Source: Streptomyces albospinus (GTDB lineage Bacteria; Actinomycetota; Actinomycetes; Streptomycetales; Streptomycetaceae). From it: a stretch of 64,000 nucleotides of DNA. Each line of letters opens with the position of its first letter. Positions within the stretch are counted from its first letter, which is position 1. The stretch spans positions 123,720 through 187,719 of the forward strand of contig NZ_BMRP01000016.1 of NCBI RefSeq assembly GCF_014648695.1. Direction: 5' to 3'. Both the position numbers and the translations under genes were made by a program. The notes beneath the pieces were generated by a model that saw only the letters and a list, made by a program, of their open reading frames with translations, was not told where the DNA came from and ran no database searches. Below are positions 39,277 through 46,151 of the stretch, piece by piece.

Positions 39277-40857
39277 GTGACAGGCCATCGAGCAGGCGGG
39301 TTTCCGAACGCTACGCTCGTCGGGGAACGTCGGGAGTTGCGGGCGTCCTCCGTGGTGGAGTTGATCAGCCGATGGGCCGAGACCGCGCCGGACGCGGTCG
39401 CGCTCGAATGCGGAAACACCAGGACCACGTTCCGTCAGCTGTGGCGGCGCAGCATGTCCATCGCCGCCGGGCTGCGTGACACGGACGTGCAGCCGGGTGA
39501 GGTCATCGGCGTCATCGCCCACCGCAACGCGGAGTCGGTGGCGGCGATGATCGCGGTCATGGCCGTCCGCGCGGCCTACGCGCCGATCGATCCCACCAAT
39601 CCCCTCGGGCGCGTGCGGCTCATCCTCGACCAGATACGGCCGCGAGTCGTGCTGTGGGACGGCGGCGGCTCCGTCGAATGCGCCGCCGGCCTCGCCACGC
39701 TGAACACCTCCGAGGTGCCGGATCTGCCGGCGGACGGCTCGGCCCCCGTCACCTCCGGCCCGCGCCACGACGATCTGGCCTACGTGGTCTTCACATCGGG
39801 CTCGACGGGGTTGCCCAAGGGCGTGTTGGTGGAGCACCGGTCCCTGGTCAACCACATCGGCTGGGCCACGACCCACGTCCTGCCGAACGCCGGCGGCGCC
39901 GCCTGCCCGGTGTTCGCCAGCATGAGCTTCGACCTCGCTCTCACCACCCTGTGGGTGCCCTTGGCGCAGGGCCGCACGATCGTCATGATCGAGGACTCCT
40001 GGGACTACCCGAGCCTGTTCGCCCCCCGAACCGGGCCGTATGACTTCATCAAGGCCACACCCAGCCACTTCCGCCTGTTCGAGCGCATGCTGCGGCCGGA
40101 CTACCGATCCGTCGCCAAGCGGCTGATGATCGGCGGGGAGCCGCTGGAACCGGCCATGCTGCGGCAGATGGGCGACAGGCTCGACGGCGTGGAAGTGGTC
40201 AACCACTACGGGCCGACCGAGACCACGATCGGCTGCTGCGCCTTCCGTTCCACGGTGCGGGAGATGCCCGACCTGCCCACCGTGCCCATCGGCAGCCCCG
40301 CCTGGAACACCGCGGCCTACGTGGTGGACGATCGCGGCGGACCGGTGGGGGTGGGCGGACACGGTGAACTCCTCATCAGTGGATTCGGTATCGCCCGCGG
40401 CTACCTCGACGGCGGCGGGGACCGCTTCCTCGATGAGGCCGCGTTCGGCGGCCGTGCCTACCGCACGGGCGACATCGTCGAGGTGCTGCCTGATGGTGTG
40501 CTGCTTCATCTCGGGCGAAAAGACAGCCAGTTGAAGGTGAGCGGCCATCGGTTCGAACCGGCCGAGTTGCGCCGCCACGCGGTCTCGCTGCCGCTGATCG
40601 CCGACGCTGCCTTCGACGTCATCCGCGGTGGTGTCCTGGACGCGGTCGAGGCCTTCGTGGTCTTCGACGAGCAGTCGGCACAGACGCCGCCCACGGAGCG
40701 GGAGATCCGCGTACAGCTCGCCTCCCTGCTGCCCAAGGAACTGGTGCCCAGGCGGGTCTACGTCGTGCCCGAGATCAAGGTCAACGCCAACGGCAAAAGG
40801 GACGTACGGGCCACCAGGGAGCTGGCCGAGGCGAGGGCGGGGGAAACCGGTCCGTGA
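39277..40857 (+). CDS. Stand-alone amino acid adenylation enzyme
   Basis: The 526-residue product starts at GTG 39277, seven bases after AGAGAGG. NRPS-type core motifs are present: A3 VFTSGSTGLPKG (171-182), A4 MSFDLALTTLW with Asp219 (which binds the alpha-amino group), A5 NHYGPTETTIG, A7 YRTGD, A8 GRKDSQLKVSGHRFEPAEL and A10 NANGKRD. No carrier or condensation domain is attached. With glmS/glmE directly downstream, the likely substrate is 3-methylaspartate, as in macrolactam pathways such as vicenistatin (VinN/VinL with glutamate mutase); that assignment is inference. Its stop overlaps an upstream in-frame start for glmS. Confidence 0.88.
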   Translation: MTGHRAGGFPNATLVGERRELRASSVVELISRWAETAPDAVALECGNTRTTFRQLWRRSMSIAAGLRDTDVQPGEVIGVIAHRNAESVAAMIAVMAVRAAYAPIDPTNPLGRVRLILDQIRPRVVLWDGGGSVECAAGLATLNTSEVPDLPADGSAPVTSGPRHDDLAYVVFTSGSTGLPKGVLVEHRSLVNHIGWATTHVLPNAGGAACPVFASMSFDLALTTLWVPLAQGRTIVMIEDSWDYPSLFAPRTGPYDFIKATPSHFRLFERMLRPDYRSVAKRLMIGGEPLEPAMLRQMGDRLDGVEVVNHYGPTETTIGCCAFRSTVREMPDLPTVPIGSPAWNTAAYVVDDRGGPVGVGGHGELLISGFGIARGYLDGGGDRFLDEAAFGGRAYRTGDIVEVLPDGVLLHLGRKDSQLKVSGHRFEPAELRRHAVSLPLIADAAFDVIRGGVLDAVEAFVVFDEQSAQTPPTEREIRVQLASLLPKELVPRRVYVVPEIKVNANGKRDVRATRELAEARAGETGP

Positions 40858-40907
40858 GCCCGGTACGGACAGCGCACACCGAGCCGGCCGAAGTGGAAGG
40901 AGGATTC

Positions 40908-41375
40908 ATGCGGAGCGTTCCCATGCACACCGACTCGCCGGAGTCCGCGCACGACGTGATCGTGCTGGGCGTGACGGCGAGCGACGCGCATGCGGTGGCC
41001 AACCAGTTGATCGCACACGGATTGCGCGCCCACGGCTACACCGTGATCAATCTGGGAGTCTGCACACCCGTCGCGGAGTTCGCCCTGGCCGTGCGAGAGA
41101 ACCCCGGCGTGCTCGCCGTGGTCGTCGGCAGCCTCAACGGCCATGCCTACGAGGACTTGTGCGACCTCCCGGCCGCCCGCGCCGCGGGAGATCTGACCTG
41201 CCCGGTCGTTCTCGGCGGCAACCTGTCCGTGGGCAGCCGCAAGGATCCTGGTGCGCTGGACCGTCTGCGACGACTCGGTGTCGACCACATCCTGTCCGAA
41301 CTGAGCGATCTGGCCCCGCTGCTGCGTGAACTGGCCCGGCAGGCCGCGCAGTCCCGGCAGCTCCAGACCGTATGA
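40908..41375 (+). CDS. glmS: Glutamate mutase S subunit (methylaspartate mutase, cobalamin-binding)
   Basis: The 155-residue product starts at ATG 40908 behind GGAAGGAGG. It is the Rossmann-like B12-binding subunit: VIVLGVTASDAHAVANQLIA, VVVGSLNGHAYED and CPVVLGGNLSVGS. The cobalamin motif DxHxxG appears as Asp26-Ala-His28-Ala-Val-Ala31, so the lower axial His is kept but the final Gly is Ala. With GlmE it forms adenosylcobalamin-dependent glutamate mutase, converting L-glutamate to L-threo-3-methylaspartate. Its stop overlaps the glmE start (ATGA). Confidence 0.92.
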   Translation: MRSVPMHTDSPESAHDVIVLGVTASDAHAVANQLIAHGLRAHGYTVINLGVCTPVAEFALAVRENPGVLAVVVGSLNGHAYEDLCDLPAARAAGDLTCPVVLGGNLSVGSRKDPGALDRLRRLGVDHILSELSDLAPLLRELARQAAQSRQLQTV

Positions 41376-42757
41376 ACCGGGACATGTACCGCTTCACCGA
41401 CGCGCACGCCGCCCCCGAGCCGGCCTTCCCCTCTTTGGCCGAGACGGTGCAGTTCGCCCGCACACGCGGAACGCCGACCGTCCGTGACGTGCTGGCTCGG
41501 TCCGTGCAGAACGCGGTGGTGGCCATCCAGCCCCGCTGCGGGGTGGGTGGGCACGCCGAGATGCGGCAGTTGCTGCGCGCTCTCGACACCGGTGCACGGC
41601 CGGACGTCCTGACACTCACCATTGACTCCCACACCCGGCTCAACCGCTTTGCCCACGCGGCCCGCCTGGCCGGCACCGACCCGAGCATGCTGAACGGCTA
41701 TCCGCTCGTGGCGCACGGCTGGCAGCGGGGCCGCGAACTGGTCGAGTCGGTGTCCGCACCCGTGGAGATCCGGCACGGCTCCCCGGACGCACGGCTGCTG
41801 TTCAACGTCGCGGTGGCCGCCGGCGCCACGTCGTTCGAGGGCGGCGGCATCTCGTACAACCTCCCCTACTGCAAGAACGTACCGCTCGCACACTCGCTGG
41901 CCTGCTGGCGCGAGGTCGACGCGATGACCGGTGATCTCCGACGCGCCGGGCTGACCCTGGACCGCGAGTTGTTCGGCACCCTCACCGGGGTGCTGACGCC
42001 GCCGTCGATCAGCCTGGCCATCGGCGTGATCGAGGCCGCCCTTGCCGCGGCCGAGGGGGTGGGATGCCTGTCGTTGTCCTATCCGCAAGGCGGGCACCTC
42101 GCTCAGGACGTCGCCGCACTGCGCGCCATTCCGGTGCTGGCCGAGCGCTATCTGCCGGCGGACGTCGAGGTATATCCGGTGCTGCACGAGTTCATGGGCG
42201 TCTTCCCGGGCCGGCGGGCCCACGCCGAGCAACTGATCTTCTACGGGGCGCTCACCGCCCGGCTCGGCGGAGCGGCAAAACTGGTGACCAAGACCTACCA
42301 GGAAGCGCTGGGCGTTCCCGACGCCCAGGCGAACATCGACGGAATGCGCCTGGCGGCGGTCGCCAACTCACCGCTCCTGGACTTCGTCACCGTCGACACG
42401 GAACGGGTCGAGGAGGAACTGGACTGGCTGCTCGCCGAGGTGGATGACCTCGTCGCCCCCGTACTCGGCGCCGCGGACCCGGCCCGAGCCGTCACCGCGG
42501 CCTTCGCCGACGGCACGCTCGACATCCCGTTCAGCGCCAGCCGGTACGCCCGTGGGGATGTGCTGCCCTGCCGCGACGCATCCGGTGCAATCCGCTATGC
42601 GGTGGCCGGTGCGCTGCCCTTGTCCCCTGCCGCGGTGGACCGGCACCGCATCAGCCTCGGCCTTGCCGACGGCCCGCACAGCATGCGTACCCTGGTCGAC
42701 CGGGTCACGCACGACATCAACCACTTCCTGCACCTCTTCAAAGAGATCGAGCCGTGA
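41372..42757 (+). CDS. glmE: Glutamate mutase E subunit (methylaspartate mutase, catalytic)
   Basis: The 461-residue product is a full-length GlmE: VVAIQPRCGVGGHAEMRQLL, TLTIDSHTRLNR, the VEIRHGSPDARLLFNVAVAAG segment, the substrate-site GGGISYNLPYCKNVPLAHSL, and YPQGGHLAQDVAALR. It builds the TIM barrel where glutamate rearranges to 3-methylaspartate via radicals from adenosylcobalamin. It is translationally coupled to glmS. The 3' end overlaps the convergent SARP gene by 20 bases. In specialised metabolism this pair supplies 3-methylaspartate for friulimicin- or vicenistatin-type products. Confidence 0.94.
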   Translation: MNRDMYRFTDAHAAPEPAFPSLAETVQFARTRGTPTVRDVLARSVQNAVVAIQPRCGVGGHAEMRQLLRALDTGARPDVLTLTIDSHTRLNRFAHAARLAGTDPSMLNGYPLVAHGWQRGRELVESVSAPVEIRHGSPDARLLFNVAVAAGATSFEGGGISYNLPYCKNVPLAHSLACWREVDAMTGDLRRAGLTLDRELFGTLTGVLTPPSISLAIGVIEAALAAAEGVGCLSLSYPQGGHLAQDVAALRAIPVLAERYLPADVEVYPVLHEFMGVFPGRRAHAEQLIFYGALTARLGGAAKLVTKTYQEALGVPDAQANIDGMRLAAVANSPLLDFVTVDTERVEEELDWLLAEVDDLVAPVLGAADPARAVTAAFADGTLDIPFSASRYARGDVLPCRDASGAIRYAVAGALPLSPAAVDRHRISLGLADGPHSMRTLVDRVTHDINHFLHLFKEIEP

Positions 42758-44339
42758 GCTGCGGCAGGCCCGGTCCGTCCGGTGACCCGGACGGCTCCGG
42801 TGAACGCACCTCCTGCACGTCATGAACTGCGCCGGTCCGGATGCGGACCGCTTCCCAGCCATCCGGCGGCTCGGGGCCCAGGTGGTACGCGATGTGGGAT
42901 TCCGTCGCCTGGCGCGTGACCTCGCACACCCGCACCTGCCCTCGGGGCGCCATCGCCAGCAGCCGGAAGCCCCGGTCGACCGCGTCCCCCGTGACTGTCG
43001 GGACGCCGCTGTGCGCCGGCAGGTACGACAGGCAGGCATCACCGGTGACCACAGCGACATGCAGACGAAGGCAGGACGGGTGGGTACGCAGCCGGCTGCC
43101 ATCGATCCGGTCCCGGAGGGCGAAGGCCGTCCGCACGGCACGTGTGGCGTCGTCCCGGCGCGGGTTGTCGATTCCGAACACGGCGGAGAACACCGGTGCC
43201 GTCACCGGCCCCACGGTCCCCCCGTTCTGTGTGGATTGCTGCCGCAGCACCGCCTCGATGTCCGCCATGGCCTGCTGAACGCCGTCCAGATCATGGTCGT
43301 CGGACAGGTCGTGACGCACCCACACCAGGACGACGCTCACCCGTGTGCGCCGGGGCGTCGACCGGTGGCTCGTACACTGCCGATCGCCGTCCTCCACGGG
43401 GTCGGGCACCACACGGTGATCGCGTCTGTGGTCCCTGCCCACCCGCGACGGTACGCGGCTCACGGACGAGGCATCACGGGCGTCGGGCGCGTCCGGCCGA
43501 CGCGTCGCCTGCTGTTCGACCAGGGTCGGCACCCTTGTCCGCTCGGGCGCCTTGTGGTGCTCCGCTACCGGCGCGGGCGGCACATCCAGGTCGGGGGCGT
43601 GTTCGAGGATGGACCGTTCCAGGCGACGCAGCTCTCGCGACGGCTCCAGTCCGAACTGCTCCACAAGTTCGCTCCTGATGCGCCGGAACACCGACAGCGC
43701 GTCGGTCTGCCGACCGCATCGGTAGAACGCCACCATCAGCTGGCCGCTCAGCCGCTCACGCAGCGGGTCCTCGGCGACGGCCGTCTGCAACTCGCCCAGA
43801 ATCTCATGGTGGCGGCCGATCGCCAGTCCGGCTTCGAAATAGTCCTCCAGGGCACCCAGTCGCTCGCTCTCCAGACCGTCCAGTTCGGGCCAGTTCAAGT
43901 CGCCGTCCGCCAGGTCGGCGAGTGCCGCACCCCGCCACAGGCCGAGCGCCCCCCGCAGCGTGCACGCCGCGGCGACGTGATCGCCGGCGCGGGCTTCGGC
44001 TCGTCCTCGTTCCACGTGCCGGCGGAACAGGAACAGATCCACAGTGTCGGGTTCGACCCGCAGCTGGTACCCGGGAGCGAGCGTCAATAAGGCCGCACGC
44101 GTGTCCGCGGCCCCGTGGGCCAGATCGAGCCGCAGGCCTCGGACGGCGTTGCCGATCATCTTGCGCGCGGTGCGCGGCGTTTCGTCCGGCCACAGGACGT
44201 CGAGCAGCTTGTGTGTGGCCACGACCCGGTTGGCGTTCAGCAGAAGGTAGGCGAGCAGCCGGCGTTTGATCACTCCGCCGAGCGGCATCGTCGCGCCGTC
44301 CACGCCTGCCTGAAGAGTGCCCAGTATGCGGAAGTTCAC
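42738..44339 (-). CDS. SARP-family regulator with a degenerate cyclase-like C-terminal domain
   Basis: The 533-residue product starts at GTG 44339 (GAGG upstream). Residues 1-95 are an OmpR-type DNA-binding domain (MPLGGVIKRRLLAYLLLNAN, VLWPDETPRTARKMIGNAVR). Residues about 97-245 are a bacterial transcriptional activation domain (FRRHVERGRAEARAGDHVAA, LMVAFYRCGRQTDALSVFRR). The C-terminal third is not an ATPase. It resembles a class III nucleotide cyclase core (DLDGVQQAMADIEAVLRQQ, VTAPVFSAVFGIDNPRRDDA, GVPTVTGDAVDRGFRLLAMA) without the usual metal-binding FxDL start. It is the likely pathway-specific activator of the cluster. Confidence 0.85.
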   Translation of the reverse strand: MNFRILGTLQAGVDGATMPLGGVIKRRLLAYLLLNANRVVATHKLLDVLWPDETPRTARKMIGNAVRGLRLDLAHGAADTRAALLTLAPGYQLRVEPDTVDLFLFRRHVERGRAEARAGDHVAAACTLRGALGLWRGAALADLADGDLNWPELDGLESERLGALEDYFEAGLAIGRHHEILGELQTAVAEDPLRERLSGQLMVAFYRCGRQTDALSVFRRIRSELVEQFGLEPSRELRRLERSILEHAPDLDVPPAPVAEHHKAPERTRVPTLVEQQATRRPDAPDARDASSVSRVPSRVGRDHRRDHRVVPDPVEDGDRQCTSHRSTPRRTRVSVVLVWVRHDLSDDHDLDGVQQAMADIEAVLRQQSTQNGGTVGPVTAPVFSAVFGIDNPRRDDATRAVRTAFALRDRIDGSRLRTHPSCLRLHVAVVTGDACLSYLPAHSGVPTVTGDAVDRGFRLLAMAPRGQVRVCEVTRQATESHIAYHLGPEPPDGWEAVRIRTGAVHDVQEVRSPEPSGSPDGPGLPQLTARSL

Positions 44340-44940
44340 TTCAACCTCATTTCCCTCTGCCCCTGCCTTCTTTTGTTCCCGACGGCCAGTCGACCGCGGA
44401 GGGCATCACCACCACGAGGGGCCTCGCTCGGCCAGGGGCCGGGCCGCAAAAGCGTGCGTGCTGTGGCGCGGAAGGCGGCACGCAGCGAAGAAGGTCGCTC
44501 GCTGGCGAGGATCTTCCGCGGGTGAGACAGCGGTGGAAGCGGATGCACGGTTGGGTGCCAAACTCCTGTGGACGACGCGGACTTCCTCGGATCCGGCAGC
44601 AACCGGACGGTTTGGCGGATCACGCTCCGTCACATTGCCCGGAATCCGGATCCGGAGTCCAGATTTCCGGAGGGCCTTTGCCCTTTTGAACAGGTCCGTG
44701 CATACCCCGGGACAGCGCAGGCGGCAACGGGCCGCCATGGTGAACGGCGCGCCCGTCTCACCCCGGGCGATCCCGACGGCGGTGCGCGGGGGCGGGCGGC
44801 AGCGGTCGACGGGGCGGTGTGCGGAGGGGCGAGGATCACCAGGTCGATGCAGTCCGGGGGGAATCCGGCGGTGGAGAGGGCCTCGCGGTAGCCGGTCCGA
44901 AGGTGGTGCCAGGCCGGATCGGCAGGTGCCCTGCCGTTGA
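44340..44940. other. 600-base gap between two leftward regulator genes
   Basis: I see no supported gene here. It contains the upstream control region of the SARP gene and the 3' flank of the NarL-type gene. Several short GATCCGG/CCGGATC repeats occur around 44580-44660 without a clear pattern. Confidence 0.4.
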
Positions 44941-45582
44941 TCAGATGAGGCCGGCTCGGATGGCGTAGGAGACGGCGTGCGCGCGGTTGCGCAGCTGTAA
45001 ACGCTTCATCAGGCCGTAGAGGATGTACTTCACCGTGCGCTCCGAATAGCACAACTCGGTGGCTATCTCGGAGAGTTCCCTGCCCTCCGAGACCAGGCGG
45101 AGGACATCGAGTTCGCGGGGGCTGACGCCTGAGGCGGAGAGGCCGCGCGGCGCGAGGACCTCACGGTGGGTCCACCGGACCTGTTCCATCAGCGCGCCTT
45201 GCAAGGTGGGCGGGAAGCTGCCGCCGCCGTCCGCGACGGTGAGCAGGGCGCGGACGAAGGCGGAGGGAGTGAACGCGTCACGCCACAGCACGGCGCGCAC
45301 TCCCCGGTCGATCGCCGCGGAGACGTCTGCTCGCCAGTGTCGTCCGGCGACGAGGAGGAAGCGCGTGTCGGGTCCGTCGGACAGGGTGCGCAGCTCGTCC
45401 AGTGCGGTGGCGTCGACGGTGTCGAAGGCCGCGACGACGGCGTCGGCCTCGTCGATTCTCTCCGGTGGGACTTCCTGGACGCGGTGGTCGTGCTTGAGGG
45501 AGCTGACAAGTCCCGCGTGGACCACGGCGTCGGGTGAGTGGACCGCCACACACACGGTGCCGGTGAGTATCTGCTCAGGCAT
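44941..45582 (-). CDS. NarL-type LuxR response regulator, probably phosphorylation-independent
   Basis: The 213-residue product starts at ATG 45582 behind GGGGAGG. The C-terminal LuxR helix-turn-helix is clear: VSPRELDVLRLVSEGRELSE then IATELCYSERTVKYILYGLM. The N-terminal half has a receiver-like outline (VCVAVHSPDAVVHAGLVSSL; ADAVVAAFDTVDATALDEL), but the usual phosphoacceptor-Asp pocket is not evident and no sensor kinase is adjacent. Such atypical receivers often respond to small molecules. It lies among the cluster regulators. Confidence 0.85.
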   Translation of the reverse strand: MPEQILTGTVCVAVHSPDAVVHAGLVSSLKHDHRVQEVPPERIDEADAVVAAFDTVDATALDELRTLSDGPDTRFLLVAGRHWRADVSAAIDRGVRAVLWRDAFTPSAFVRALLTVADGGGSFPPTLQGALMEQVRWTHREVLAPRGLSASGVSPRELDVLRLVSEGRELSEIATELCYSERTVKYILYGLMKRLQLRNRAHAVSYAIRAGLI

Positions 45583-46151
45583 GTCGCCTCCCCATCGGAA
45601 ATCGCCCATGAGGTAGGTGATCGTGCCACGTATTTTTCGGCCACCGCCTTTCCGCACGCCTCGATCGCTTAAGGACAGGGAAACCTGGCACGAGTGCCGG
45701 GCAGGTGGGCCCGATGGGTGGGACGAACGGGCGAAGGCTGCCGGCCGGGCTTGCCGCGGACGATCCCGCGCCGCATCGTGAGGCGCTCAAGTCCACTGCT
45801 CGGCCTGGTCTTTCCCCTGCGCCGGGCGTCCTCCGCCACACCCGCCCGCGGCGGACGCACCGCCCCGCGGCACGGTCGCGGGAACGACGGGGGCACGACC
45901 GCTCAGGCATGACGACGTGGCGGCGACCGTGCCGCGACGCCTTCGTCCGCCGCCTGCCACCGCGTTTCGGGCGGCTCGAAGTCGCTTTGTCCCCCCCGGA
46001 ATCGCCTCGCATCCGCAGCAGAATCGCGCCGTTCAGGAGAAGTCCGCCGACCGCCCAGGAGCGTTCCGCGCAACGGGATTCCCTGCCGGGACTCCCCGGC
46101 ATCGCTCCGCCCCGGCCCGCCCCAGGGGGAGACGAGCACGCGGCGGGACGT
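45583..46151. other. 570-base gap between regulator genes
   Basis: No frame shows family resemblance. The stretch must carry the promoter of the NarL-type gene and the 3' flank of the first LAL gene. Confidence 0.4.

Noticed and set aside
37841..42757. Assigning the cluster to a vicenistatin-type macrolactam pathway
   Set aside because: The glutamate mutase, carrier and adenylation genes match part of that logic. However, no polyketide synthase, no PLP decarboxylase of that type and no acyltransferase for chain loading is present within the window.
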